Source of the DNA: Oscillospiraceae bacterium
GTDB taxonomy: Bacteria > Bacillota > Clostridia > Oscillospirales > Oscillospiraceae
Length of the DNA: 47,213 nucleotides
Assembly: GCA_017522015.1 (NCBI GenBank)
Contig: JAFXAW010000023.1
Span: 1 to 47,213, forward strand
Direction of reading: 5' to 3'
Shown piece after piece: positions 1-8,321 of this stretch. Under the pieces are notes generated by a model. It had not been told where the DNA came from. It saw only the letters and a program-made list of their open reading frames with translations, and searched no databases. Positions within the stretch are counted from its first letter, which is position 1. Each line of letters opens with the position of its first letter. The translations under genes and the position numbers were made by a program.

Positions 1-245
1 AGCGGCAGCGGATAGTTGAAGCGGATCGCGCCCGGCGTCGGGCAGTCCGTCACGCAGCAACCGCAGTACCAGCACTCTTCCGGATGCAGGATGATCGGAG
101 GGCAGCCCTTCTTCGGGTTCGGAATGAAAACGTCAATCTGGCAGGTCTCCACGCAGTTGTTGCAGCCAATGCACTTCTCCGGATTGATCTTCACCGGCAC
201 GTTCGGCGTCTGCACATTCGGGATCGCATATACTTTCTCAGCCAT
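1..245 (-). CDS. 4Fe-4S dicluster ferredoxin subunit (partial, C-terminus off window)
   Basis: The visible 81 residues hold two CxxCxxCxxxC motifs, one near residues 25-35 (CIGCNNCVETC) and one near 57-67 (CWYCGCCVTDC, followed by Pro), so the protein should carry two [4Fe-4S] clusters. No signal peptide or membrane segment is visible, so it is probably cytoplasmic. The start is ATG at 245 behind AAGGAGG. It lies 15 bases after the stop of the flavoprotein gene, so the two form an operon. By family knowledge, such small ferredoxins are the electron-transfer beta subunit of AprA/fumarate-reductase-type flavoproteins. The C-terminus is cut by the window edge. A two-cluster ferredoxin is secure; its true electron partner is inferred. 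Confidence 0.85.
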   Translation of the reverse strand, partial: MAEKVYAIPNVQTPNVPVKINPEKCIGCNNCVETCQIDVFIPNPKKGCPPIILHPEECWYCGCCVTDCPTPGAIRFNYPLP

Positions 246-260
246 TGTCTTTCCTCCTTC

Positions 261-2219
261 TCAGTTCTCGGGCTTGTAAACGCCGGCGTAATCCGGGTTG
301 TGCTTCTCGTACTCTTCCTTCATGTTGCCCCAGAAGCGGACCGGAACGCGCTCGAACTTCGTCTCGCCGTCCTCCTGATAGAGCAGCAGATAGTTGCCCT
401 GATCTTCCGGATCGGCGTTGGGATAATCCAGACGCTGCACACCCAGCGCGCGGCTGCTGAGCCGACGCTCCTTCATGGCGGAGATGGCAATCTTTGCATG
501 CTCAAGAATGCTCAGATCCTCGACGCAGCGCATGAGCTTATGGGGGTCAAGCGCGTAAAGCTGCGGCACAGCGTTCTCTTCGATGCGCTTGATCTCTTCC
601 AGCGCCAGATCGAACAGGTGCTCGCTGCGGTAACCGCCGACGTAATACTGCATCACGCGGGCAACACCGTTGTGCAGCTCCTTCCAGTCCATACCGCCGC
701 TGCGCTTGGCGGGCGCGAGCACACGCTCTTTCTCGGCGTCAATCTGCTTGCGGCAGACGTCACCCGCCTCGATGCTCTTGGCATAGGCAGCCGCCTTACG
801 GCCGGCGTAACGGCCGGTGGCCGCGGCAAAGCTGTGATCCTCAGGAGAGAAGAGCGAGGTGCCGGCGGCATAGAGGCCGTCCAGCGTTGTTTTCAGGTTC
901 CAGTCGGTGAACAGGCCACCGCCGCGCGGCGTCTCACGGTACTGCTCAGAGGGCTGCAGCTCCATGTAGGCATAGTTCATGATCTGATCCTTGGTGTAGT
1001 CGAAGCCCGCCTCCGTCATGCTCTGCACCATGACCTTGGTGGTGGATTCCTCTTTGAGCATCAGGTTCCAGGTGGCATTGGCCTCATCCGGCTTCATGCC
1101 TGCGAAGTCGCCGTAGAACGGAAGCACATATTCGCCGGTGCGGATACCCTCAAGAATCTTCTCATGAATGGGGCCCATGAAGGTGAACATCGCGCCGCCG
1201 TCCGCCCAACCCTGGGTTGTGACAGGCAGAACCTTGTTGTTGGCGTCCACGAGGGAAACGTTCTCATAGCTGGCGTCACCGCCGCCGGTGTACCACTTGT
1301 GCTTGAGGCCCGTTGCGATCTTGGAGGGGTTGCTGCGCTCCATCATGGTGAGCTTCGCGCCCGCGCGCCAGGCCATATCCGTGCTGCCGCTGCTGTCGTT
1401 GCGGGAATACATGGTGGAATGGCCGCCATGCTCCATATCCAGATTCCACAGGTTGCCGCCGCTGCCCGCAGACATGACCACGGCCTTGGCCTTGACAATG
1501 AGGAACTCACCGGTGCGGACGTTCAGACCCGTCGCACCCACGACGCGATTGCCCTGCTTGCCGTTTTCATTGAGCAGGCTGGTGGCCATAACGCGGTCAT
1601 AGATCTCCACGCCAAGCTTCTTGCATTCCTTCTTCAAAATGGGCTTGAAGGTGCTGCCCCAGATGCGGAGCACGACATTGGTGCGTGTCTCGGGGGCATT
1701 GAAGCCGGGCTTCATCCAATCCGGATGCTCGGCATAGCCGGCCTTCGCACCGTAACGGGGAGAGACCATGAGCTTGGTCGCCTCATCGCGACCCTCCGCG
1801 CCGACAAACTCATCCTCCGTATCGCGGATCTTGCCGCCCATCTGCTCCATCTCCAGCAGGGTATCATAGTTCTCTCTGCACTGGATCTGGATGCCGATAC
1901 CGTTGGAGTACATTCCAAGCGCTTCCGTCATCTGCTGAGCCCACTCGTCGGGATCCACGCGGGAAAGCGGGTTGGCCGGCACATTGCACCAATGGTCACA
2001 GCCGGGGCCGCCCGCGCCGCTGCGGCGCACGTCAGCCTTTTCCAGAAGCGTTACTTTCGCGCCGTTTCTTGCCGCGGTGATCGCTGCCCAGCAGCCGGCG
2101 ATGCCGCCGCCCAGGACAAGTACGTCGGTTTCAATCTCTTTCTCCTCGCCGAACTTAATCGGGTACGGCCACTCGGGAGGCGTCCCCTCGGCTTTCAGAT
2201 AATCATGCCATGTTCCCAT
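261..2219 (-). CDS. FAD-dependent oxidoreductase, AprA / fumarate reductase flavoprotein family
   Basis: This is a 652-residue flavoprotein with an N-terminal Rossmann FAD site (VLGGGIAGCWAA, about residues 35-46), and the body resembles the adenylylsulfate reductase alpha / succinate dehydrogenase flavoprotein superfamily. The ATG at 2219 was chosen because AAAGGAG sits 8 bases upstream; an upstream in-frame ATG at 2249 has no good site. No Tat or Sec signal is present, so it is cytoplasmic. A two-cluster ferredoxin gene follows directly, matching an AprAB-like layout. No sulfate adenylyltransferase or Qmo gene is visible, so dissimilatory sulfate reduction should not be assumed. It could equally reduce an organic acceptor of the enoate type. 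Family assignment is confident; substrate is unknown. Confidence 0.8.
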   Translation of the reverse strand: MGTWHDYLKAEGTPPEWPYPIKFGEEKEIETDVLVLGGGIAGCWAAITAARNGAKVTLLEKADVRRSGAGGPGCDHWCNVPANPLSRVDPDEWAQQMTEALGMYSNGIGIQIQCRENYDTLLEMEQMGGKIRDTEDEFVGAEGRDEATKLMVSPRYGAKAGYAEHPDWMKPGFNAPETRTNVVLRIWGSTFKPILKKECKKLGVEIYDRVMATSLLNENGKQGNRVVGATGLNVRTGEFLIVKAKAVVMSAGSGGNLWNLDMEHGGHSTMYSRNDSSGSTDMAWRAGAKLTMMERSNPSKIATGLKHKWYTGGGDASYENVSLVDANNKVLPVTTQGWADGGAMFTFMGPIHEKILEGIRTGEYVLPFYGDFAGMKPDEANATWNLMLKEESTTKVMVQSMTEAGFDYTKDQIMNYAYMELQPSEQYRETPRGGGLFTDWNLKTTLDGLYAAGTSLFSPEDHSFAAATGRYAGRKAAAYAKSIEAGDVCRKQIDAEKERVLAPAKRSGGMDWKELHNGVARVMQYYVGGYRSEHLFDLALEEIKRIEENAVPQLYALDPHKLMRCVEDLSILEHAKIAISAMKERRLSSRALGVQRLDYPNADPEDQGNYLLLYQEDGETKFERVPVRFWGNMKEEYEKHNPDYAGVYKPEN

Positions 2220-2301
2220 TGTGCGGTCTCCTTTGTCATTTTGTTTCACTTATTCTGTATGTTTTGCTGTTTATGCCGGATATAACAAATGTCTGTCTGC
2301 A

Positions 2302-2330
2302 ATTATAATATAGTCGCTTCGCGTATGCAA
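2302..2330 (-). promoter_or_regulatory. sigma-A-type promoter of the flavoprotein operon
   Basis: On the minus strand a TTGCAT -35 box (2325-2330) and a perfect TATAAT -10 box (2302-2307) are separated by 17 bases. Transcription would start near 2295, about 75 bases before the flavoprotein ATG. The same -35 and spacer are used in front of mraZ. Confidence 0.75.
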
Positions 2331-2383
2331 GTCTTTTCACGCCGACCACCGGCAGGTAAACACCACCAAATCTCCCGTGTAAA

Positions 2384-2444
2384 CACAAAAAGGGGCTGCG
2401 AAGAAAGTCGGCAGCTTATGCGCCGTTTCATTCACAGCCCCTTG
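2384..2444 (-). terminator. terminator after ftsZ
   Basis: AGGGGCTG (2391-2398) pairs with CAGCCCCT (2435-2442), and an inner stem forms between 2403-2412 and 2422-2429. Read on the minus strand the outer stem ends in CCCCTTTTTG, a normal intrinsic terminator just downstream of the ftsZ stop. It separates ftsZ from the flavoprotein promoter. Confidence 0.75.
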
Positions 2445-2469
2445 TCCGCACCCTAAGGATACAGACTTT

Positions 2470-3579
2470 TTATTTGGAGTTAAAAATCTTAAAAATGCTG
2501 TCGAAGGGATCCTCTTCCTCCGTCTTCGGCTGCTCTGCCGCAGAAGAGGCTTCGCGGGCTTTCTCGGTAGCCGCGGTGAAAAGTCCCACCTCGTCCGTGG
2601 ACACGGGCTTCTTGGCGGTCGGGCCGTCATCAAAGCCGGTGGCAATCACGGTGACACGGATCTCGTCGTCCATGTCGTTATCAAAGGTTGCACCGAAGAT
2701 AATGTTGGCGTCCGGATGCGCAGCCTCCTGCACGAGGTTGGCCGCTGCTTCCACATCCTCCAGACCCATATCCGCGCTGCCGGTGATGTTGATGAGCACG
2801 CCGCGCGCGCCGTTGATAGAGGTCTCCATAAGCGGGCTGGCCACGGCTGCACGCGCCGCATCCTCGGCCTTGCCCTTTCCGGCGGATCTGCCGACACCCA
2901 TATGTGCAAAGCCGGCGTCCTTCATGATGGTCGTCACGTCCGCAAAGTCAAGGTTGATGAAGCCGGTGTTCTTAATGAGATCGGAAATGCTGGTAACCGC
3001 CTGACGCAGCACGTCGTCTGCGATCTCAAAGGCGTTGGCAAAGGTGACCTTCTGGTCGGTTGCATATTTCAGCCGGTCGTTCGGGATGATCAGCAGGGAG
3101 TCAACCTTGCCGAGCAGCTCCTCGATGCCGAGCTTTGCCTGCTCCATACGGCGCTTGCCCTCAAAGCCGAAGGGCTTGGTCACGACGCCGACGGTCAGAA
3201 TGCCGGCCTCGCGCGCGATGTCCGCAATGACGGGAGCCGCACCCGTTCCGGTGCCGCCGCCCATACCGGCGGTAATGAACACCATATCGGCATCCTCAAA
3301 GCTCTTGGCGATATTGTTGCGGTTTTCCTCCGCGCTGCGCTTGCCGATTTCGGGATCGCTGCCCGCGCCCTGACCGTGCGTCAGTTTCTCGCCGATCTGA
3401 ATTTTCTGATTTGCAGAAGAGACGGCCAGCGCCTGTTTGTCCGTATTCACGGCGATGAACTCAACGCCCTTGGTTTCGGAGCTGACCATGCGATTGACGA
3501 CATTATTGCCGGCGCCGCCGACGCCGACGACCTTGATGGTAACAACGTTTTCAGGGCCGGTTTCCATAGAGTAAGACAT
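2470..3579 (-). CDS. ftsZ: cell division protein FtsZ
   Basis: This 369-residue tubulin-like GTPase assembles the Z ring at mid-cell and, in spore formers, at the asymmetric septum. The GTP-binding signature GGGTGTG is at residues 107-113 and the T7 loop NLDFADV at about 209-215, so the enzyme core is intact. The start at 3579 has GGGAGG 7 bases upstream. It is the last gene of the dcw cluster but has its own promoter about 80 bases upstream. The C-terminal end is unusual: it finishes EEEDPFDSIFKIFNSK, rather than the common DIPxFLR-type peptide that binds FtsA, SepF or ZipA in model bacteria. No ftsA is adjacent. Confidence 0.97.
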   Translation of the reverse strand: MSYSMETGPENVVTIKVVGVGGAGNNVVNRMVSSETKGVEFIAVNTDKQALAVSSANQKIQIGEKLTHGQGAGSDPEIGKRSAEENRNNIAKSFEDADMVFITAGMGGGTGTGAAPVIADIAREAGILTVGVVTKPFGFEGKRRMEQAKLGIEELLGKVDSLLIIPNDRLKYATDQKVTFANAFEIADDVLRQAVTSISDLIKNTGFINLDFADVTTIMKDAGFAHMGVGRSAGKGKAEDAARAAVASPLMETSINGARGVLINITGSADMGLEDVEAAANLVQEAAHPDANIIFGATFDNDMDDEIRVTVIATGFDDGPTAKKPVSTDEVGLFTAATEKAREASSAAEQPKTEEEDPFDSIFKIFNSK

Positions 3580-3655
3580 TTTCTTTCCTCCCGTTTCTAT
3601 TTATCTATTGGCCGGGGTTCTCACTCCGACCCTGCATTTGAGCACTATTGGCCTT

Positions 3656-3684
3656 ATATTATAACGATTTCTCTGTTTGGTCAA
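3656..3684 (-). promoter_or_regulatory. promoter of ftsZ
   Basis: A TTGACC -35 box (3679-3684) is followed after 17 bases by TAATAT (3656-3661). An overlapping TATAAT (3658-3663) would give a 15-base spacer. It sits in the ftsQ-ftsZ gap and lets ftsZ be expressed apart from the upstream wall genes. Confidence 0.65.
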
Positions 3685-3731
3685 TACTTCTTTGACAAAA
3701 ACACAAATTATTATGTGAACCTCGACGTTTT

Positions 3732-4481
3732 TTATCCCTGACTGAAATGTACCCGGTCATCAATGGACAGATCCAGCGTGCCGGTATCCCCCTCGCCGAG
3801 CTGCTCAATCACGCTCAGCAGTCGGTCAAGCTTGTAGTCCACATTTTCGTTCTTACCGAGCTTGACAACAAAGCGGGAGAGATAAGTAAAGGTCGGATCG
3901 GACGGGTTTTGCATATCGAGCTCGCCGACCATTCTCTCCATGCCGCGAACGGAAAGCTCTTCCAGAATCTCGGCCACAAACGCAAGCTTGAGCGCTTCCT
4001 CCTCTCCGCCGGTGAGCGTTTCGCCCACGTCGGGCTTGTTTGCCTCCACGCCGATAATGCGGATCAGCCCCTCCGTCTGCGAGGAGGTGGTCTTGCTCAG
4101 CGCCTTGCAGCCGTTGTCAATCACCCAGAGCTCGCCCTCCACCGCGACATAGGCGATGGCGCTGCTCTCCTGCACTTCAATTGTGACGGAGTTCGGCAGG
4201 TCTCTGTGCACCGTTGCAAAGTCCACATACGGAAGCTTTGAGATAATCCGGCTCGCGCTGCCGCCCCGGTTGATGAAAAACAGGTTGTCCCCCTTTTCTA
4301 TGCCGGAGGCCGCGATAATCTCCTCCGGCGTATAGCTGTCCATACCGACAACCTCAATCTCAGTAACTCGGAAAAAGACGCTGATGCCAAATGCCAGCGC
4401 CGCGCATACCAGCACGAATGCCAACGGCGTAAAAAGTGCGCTTTTTCGCTTTTTCTGCACCCGTCGGTTAGACTCCGCCAT
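3732..4481 (-). CDS. ftsQ: cell division protein FtsQ/DivIB
   Basis: This is a 249-residue bitopic divisome protein. A basic cytoplasmic tail is followed by one membrane segment (about residues 17-37) and an extracytoplasmic POTRA domain (about 40-110, starting VTEIEVVGMDSYTPEEII). By family knowledge it joins FtsL and DivIC and regulates septal wall synthesis. ATG 4481 has GGGGAGG about 9 bases upstream. It lies between murA and ftsZ, the usual place. Sequence conservation of this family is low, so the call rests on topology, the POTRA pattern and gene order. Confidence 0.9.
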   Translation of the reverse strand: MAESNRRVQKKRKSALFTPLAFVLVCAALAFGISVFFRVTEIEVVGMDSYTPEEIIAASGIEKGDNLFFINRGGSASRIISKLPYVDFATVHRDLPNSVTIEVQESSAIAYVAVEGELWVIDNGCKALSKTTSSQTEGLIRIIGVEANKPDVGETLTGGEEEALKLAFVAEILEELSVRGMERMVGELDMQNPSDPTFTYLSRFVVKLGKNENVDYKLDRLLSVIEQLGEGDTGTLDLSIDDRVHFSQG

Positions 4482-4528
4482 CTGATCGTTCCTCCCCCGG
4501 ACAAAAAATCCGTTGTTTTTGGAGTATT

Positions 4529-5794
4529 TTATCTCATCTCATGCAAAATTTCAAGCTCTGCGCCAAGAGAACGGAGCTGGATATCCAGTGCCTCATAACC
4601 GCGTCCGATGTGTCCCTCATCCAGCACGGTGGTTGTGCCGCGCGCGGAGAGTCCCGCAAGCAGCAGCGCAGCGCCGGCGCGCAGATCGGCCGCAACCACA
4701 GTTGCGCCGTAAAGCTCCCTGACACCCGTGACAAGCGCCGTGCGCCCTTCAATGCAAATCTCCGCACCGAGCCGCCGGAATTCCTCAGCATGATGGAAAC
4801 GGTCGGAAAATACATTCTCGATGAAAGCGCTTGTGCCTGCAGCACGCAGGGCCACCGCCATCAGAAGCGGCTGGGCATCTGTCGGGAAAGCGGGATTCGG
4901 CCCCGTTTCGATCAGGGGCGCGGAATGCAGCGCACGCTTTGCGCTGATTGTAATCGCGCTGCTCCCCTCGCGCAGCCGGCAGCCCATCGCGCGCAGCGCA
5001 TGTGTCACCGGCGCGAGATGTTCTTTCACCGCGCCGCGCAGTTCGATCTCGCCGCCTGTGCAGGCCGCGGCGCACAGCAGCGTTGCCCCGGCGATGCGGT
5101 CCGGCATGATGCGAAAACCAACTCTTTCTACAGGAGAAATGCCTCTGATTTGTATAACAGACGTGCCCGCGCCTGTAATTTCTGCGCCTAACTGGCGCAA
5201 AAAGTTCTGCAAATCCTCGATCTCAGGCTCGGTGGCCGCGTTTGCGATCACAGTCTCCCCTTTTGCGGCGCAGGCCGCGATCATTGCGTTTTCCGTTGCG
5301 CCCACGCTCGGGTATCGCAAATGGATGTGTCCACCCCGCAGCCCCTTGTCTGCGCGGCAGATGATCCGACCGTCCGTTTCTTCAAAGCGTGCGCCAAGCG
5401 CACCGAGCGCCTCCAGATGTAAATCGATGGGGCGTTCCCCAAGCTCGCAGCCGCCGGGTCGCGTGAGGGCTGCCTCCCCGCAGCGCGCAAGAATCGAGCC
5501 GAGGAAAGTGAAAGACGAGCGCATCCGTCGCATCAGCGCATCCGGCACTGCGCTTCGGCAAAGCGTGCGCGAATCAATGTGAATCACATCGCCGTCCTGC
5601 TCGACCGTGCAGCCCAGGCAGCGCAAAATGTCCATGGACGCGCGCACGTCGCGAACATTCGGACAGTTGATCAGCTCTGTCCGGCAAGGGATAAGGATGC
5701 TCGCTGCCATAATCGGCAGCACACTGTTCTTCGCGCCCTGAACGCGCACGCTGCCGCAAAGCGGATTTCCACCGCGAATTCTCCAGATCTCCAT
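4529..5794 (-). CDS. murA: UDP-N-acetylglucosamine 1-carboxyvinyltransferase MurA
   Basis: This 421-residue cytoplasmic enzyme catalyses the first committed step of peptidoglycan precursor synthesis, adding enolpyruvate from PEP to UDP-GlcNAc. The conserved Lys-Asn pair is at 22-23 (GAKNSVLPIMAA). The mobile loop carries the catalytic Cys116 in PGGCELGERPIDLHL, the residue attacked by fosfomycin in this family. ATG 5794 is preferred because GGAGG lies 7 bases upstream; an open frame extends 10 codons further without a better site. Many Firmicutes carry two murA genes, so this may be one of two copies; the window cannot tell. Confidence 0.96.
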   Translation of the reverse strand: MEIWRIRGGNPLCGSVRVQGAKNSVLPIMAASILIPCRTELINCPNVRDVRASMDILRCLGCTVEQDGDVIHIDSRTLCRSAVPDALMRRMRSSFTFLGSILARCGEAALTRPGGCELGERPIDLHLEALGALGARFEETDGRIICRADKGLRGGHIHLRYPSVGATENAMIAACAAKGETVIANAATEPEIEDLQNFLRQLGAEITGAGTSVIQIRGISPVERVGFRIMPDRIAGATLLCAAACTGGEIELRGAVKEHLAPVTHALRAMGCRLREGSSAITISAKRALHSAPLIETGPNPAFPTDAQPLLMAVALRAAGTSAFIENVFSDRFHHAEEFRRLGAEICIEGRTALVTGVRELYGATVVAADLRAGAALLLAGLSARGTTTVLDEGHIGRGYEALDIQLRSLGAELEILHEMR

Positions 5795-5866
5795 AATTCT
5801 GCCTCCGATCGGATGGATTTTCAAGCCATCCTATGCAAAGGCAGGGTATACGGTCACATTCTTTGC

Positions 5867-6997
5867 CTATTGCCGCTCTTTTACAAGCTCCGACACAACA
5901 TCCGCGATTTTTTCTGCGGCGTCCGGGAAGCCGAGCGACTTCATCTTTCCGGACATGACAAGCAGTCTTTCCGGGTCGGAGAGCAGATCCGAAATCTCGC
6001 CGAGGAGACTGTCCTGCGTAAACTCTCCCTCCAGCAGCACGCGCGCGCCGCCGGCCGCCTCCAGAACTCTTGCGTTGCGCTCCTGATGGTTGTTTGTCAC
6101 GTTCGGCGACGGAACCAGAATTGCCGGTTTGCCGAGCAGAGTCAGCTCTGAGAGCGTGGATGCGCCCGCGCGGCAGATCACGAGATCGGCCGCCGCCATG
6201 ACGCGCGGCATATCAAAGATGTAATCCCGCACCTCAAAGCCATATTTTGACGCATTTGCGCAGCCGTCGCGCGTGAGCTTTGCCATCATGTCATCATAAC
6301 CGCGCTTGCCGGCAGAGTGGATGAGGCTGAAAAACGGCTTATTCACAGCGCGTTCAATGACCTCAGCCATAATTTCATTCATATGGGTGGCGCCCAGACT
6401 GCCCCAAACGGAGACCACCAGCGGCTTATTCACCGGCAGGCCGAGTTCGGCCTTGGCCTGAGATTTCACATAACGGAGAAAATCGCCGCGCACGGGCGTT
6501 CCTGTTACGATCACGTTCTCGGGATGCTTGTATCCGTTCCTGCTGTCCTCAAGGCCCACCATGATCCGGTCTGTATGTGCACTCAGAAGCTTTGTCGTCA
6601 GGCCGGGTACGGCGTTGGACTCGTGAATCGCAGTCGGAATGCCAAGCGCTTCCGCAGCACGGATTACGGGATAGCACACGTAGCCGCCGGTTCCAAGCAC
6701 GACATCCGGCCGGAAACGGCGGATGATCTTTTTGGCGTTCTTCTTCGCAGTGGCCAGATTTTTGACGGTTTTGATATTGTGCTTAATCATATCCATGCCG
6801 CCGCTGCGCTGCAGGTTCGTCACCGTAATGCCCTCTATGTCATAGCCTGCTCTCGGAACAAGCTCCATTTCCATTTTATCCTTTGCGCCGATAAACAGCA
6901 CTTCCGTGTTGCTGTCGCGTCTGCACAGGACTTCCGCAACCGCGATGGCGGGGTTGATGTGTCCCGCGGTTCCGCCGCAGGTAAAGAGGATCTTCAT
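5867..6997 (-). CDS. murG: UDP-GlcNAc transferase MurG (lipid II synthesis)
   Basis: The enzyme has 376 residues and transfers GlcNAc from UDP-GlcNAc to lipid I at the inner membrane face, giving lipid II. The N-terminal GT-B motif CGGTAGHINPA (about 7-17) and the C-terminal nucleotide-sugar site (ICRAGASTLSELTLLGKPAILVP) are both present. The usual GGS(Q/L)GA loop reads VWGSLGA here, so its first Gly is replaced. ATG 6997 has GGAG 6 bases upstream. It follows ftsW across a 67-base gap that contains a strong hairpin. Confidence 0.96.
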   Translation of the reverse strand: MKILFTCGGTAGHINPAIAVAEVLCRRDSNTEVLFIGAKDKMEMELVPRAGYDIEGITVTNLQRSGGMDMIKHNIKTVKNLATAKKNAKKIIRRFRPDVVLGTGGYVCYPVIRAAEALGIPTAIHESNAVPGLTTKLLSAHTDRIMVGLEDSRNGYKHPENVIVTGTPVRGDFLRYVKSQAKAELGLPVNKPLVVSVWGSLGATHMNEIMAEVIERAVNKPFFSLIHSAGKRGYDDMMAKLTRDGCANASKYGFEVRDYIFDMPRVMAAADLVICRAGASTLSELTLLGKPAILVPSPNVTNNHQERNARVLEAAGGARVLLEGEFTQDSLLGEISDLLSDPERLLVMSGKMKSLGFPDAAEKIADVVSELVKERQ

Positions 6998-7026
6998 GAA
7001 TCTCCAACTCCTAATCTCTGCGCGCG

Positions 7027-7057
7027 GCGCGCGACCGACAGCCAGTCAGTCGCGCGC
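7027..7057. repeat. 9-bp GC-only hairpin between ftsW and murG
   Basis: GCGCGCGAC (7027-7035) pairs perfectly with GTCGCGCGC (7049-7057) around a 13-base loop. No T-run follows on the minus strand, so it is not a classical terminator. It could be an mRNA processing or stability element, or a copy of a dispersed palindromic repeat. Confidence 0.6.
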
Positions 7058-7064
7058 AATACGC

Positions 7065-8234
7065 TTATTTGGTCGGCACATCCCTCGATGCGCTGAGGAT
7101 GATGCCCATTTCTGCCATCTGAATCAAAAGAGCGGTGCCGCCGTAACTGAAAAACGGCAGCGATATGCCCGTGCAGGGAATCAGGTTCGTCACAACCGCG
7201 ACATTGAGAAACACCTGCAAGGCCAGAAGCGTTGTGATGCCGGTGCAGACAAGGCAGCTGTACCTGTCACGCATATGCATCGCAAGCCAGTAGCCGCGAA
7301 CAATCAGCAGCGCAAACAGGATAAGGATCAACGCAGCGCCGATAAACCCCAGCTCTTCGCAGACGATGGAAAAGATGAAGTCGTTGTGTTCCTCGGGAAG
7401 ATAGAGATACTTCTGCCGGCTCTGTCCCAGGCCGACGCCCATCAGGCCGCCGGAACCCACCGCATACAGGGACTGAACAATCTGATAGCCTGCATCCGAC
7501 GCAGCGGAAAAGGGGTCGAGCCAGTTGGCAACGCGCTCCTTGGCGTAGTCCATGACAGAAATCGCGACTGCGCCGAGTCCTGCGACCGCAACGCCGACGC
7601 CAACGAACCAATACAGACGCACGCCGCCGATAAAGAGCATCACAGCGCCGACGGCCACAATGATAATCGCTGCGGAAAGGTGCGGCTCCAGCGCAAGCAG
7701 ACCTACAATCACAATGAGGATAACCAGGAAGGGTGCGATGCCGTAGCGGAAGGTTTTCATCTTCTCGCGATATCGGCAGATCATGGAGGAAAAGGCCAGT
7801 ATGACGCCGATTTTTGCAATCTCGGAAGGCTGAATCGTAAACGAACCGAAGCCGATCCAGCGGCGGGCGCCGTTCGCCTTGACGCCAATGACCGGAACGA
7901 GAAGAAGCAGTCCGATCGCCACGATCAAAACCCACATTGAAAAGCGACGGTAAAAGGTCATCGGAAAGCGGGAGGTGATATACATGGCCGCAACGCCCAT
8001 CAGCGCAAAGATAAGCTGCCTGATGAAGTAATAGGTCGCGTTGCCGCCCGTCTCATGGGTGGGGTCGTAATAGGCTCTTGCAAAGCTTGCCGAGAGAACC
8101 ATCACAACGCCGATCACCAGCAGAACAAGCGTCAGCAGTGCGAAGGGCAGGTCAAAACGGCCACGTCCGATCTTTGCGTCATCGGAATAGTCGTGCAGCT
8201 TTGTGTTTTCATGGCTTTTGCTGTTTTCCTGCAT
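7065..8234 (-). CDS. ftsW: SEDS-family peptidoglycan polymerase FtsW (SpoVE type)
   Basis: This 389-residue polytopic membrane protein has about ten hydrophobic segments after a hydrophilic N-terminal tail of about 25 residues. The C-terminal signature PFFSYGGTALLIQMAEMGIIL is typical of SEDS proteins, which polymerise lipid II glycan chains with a class B penicillin-binding protein. The partner is probably the PASTA-containing PBP encoded upstream. ATG 8234 follows GGGAGGTG. In Clostridia the ftsW in this position often does the work of both FtsW and the spore-cortex SpoVE; the sequence does not separate them. murD, commonly just upstream, is missing. Confidence 0.94.
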   Translation of the reverse strand: MQENSKSHENTKLHDYSDDAKIGRGRFDLPFALLTLVLLVIGVVMVLSASFARAYYDPTHETGGNATYYFIRQLIFALMGVAAMYITSRFPMTFYRRFSMWVLIVAIGLLLLVPVIGVKANGARRWIGFGSFTIQPSEIAKIGVILAFSSMICRYREKMKTFRYGIAPFLVILIVIVGLLALEPHLSAAIIIVAVGAVMLFIGGVRLYWFVGVGVAVAGLGAVAISVMDYAKERVANWLDPFSAASDAGYQIVQSLYAVGSGGLMGVGLGQSRQKYLYLPEEHNDFIFSIVCEELGFIGAALILILFALLIVRGYWLAMHMRDRYSCLVCTGITTLLALQVFLNVAVVTNLIPCTGISLPFFSYGGTALLIQMAEMGIILSASRDVPTK

Positions 8235-8321
8235 GGTGTTTCACCTCCCGGGCATGATGCGCCCCCCCGCGTTATTGGGGGCATCCGGTATACGCAGCTT
8301 GTATCCGGAATGCGTGTTTAC

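Noticed and set aside
1-2219. Calling the first operon dissimilatory sulfate reduction (aprBA)
   Set aside because: Only the superfamily likeness and a ferredoxin are visible; no other sulfate-reduction gene is in the window.
84-2285. A 733-codon open frame on the plus strand opposite the flavoprotein gene
   Set aside because: It is antisense to a clearly conserved protein, has no ribosome site and no family likeness. Long antisense frames are expected at this GC content.
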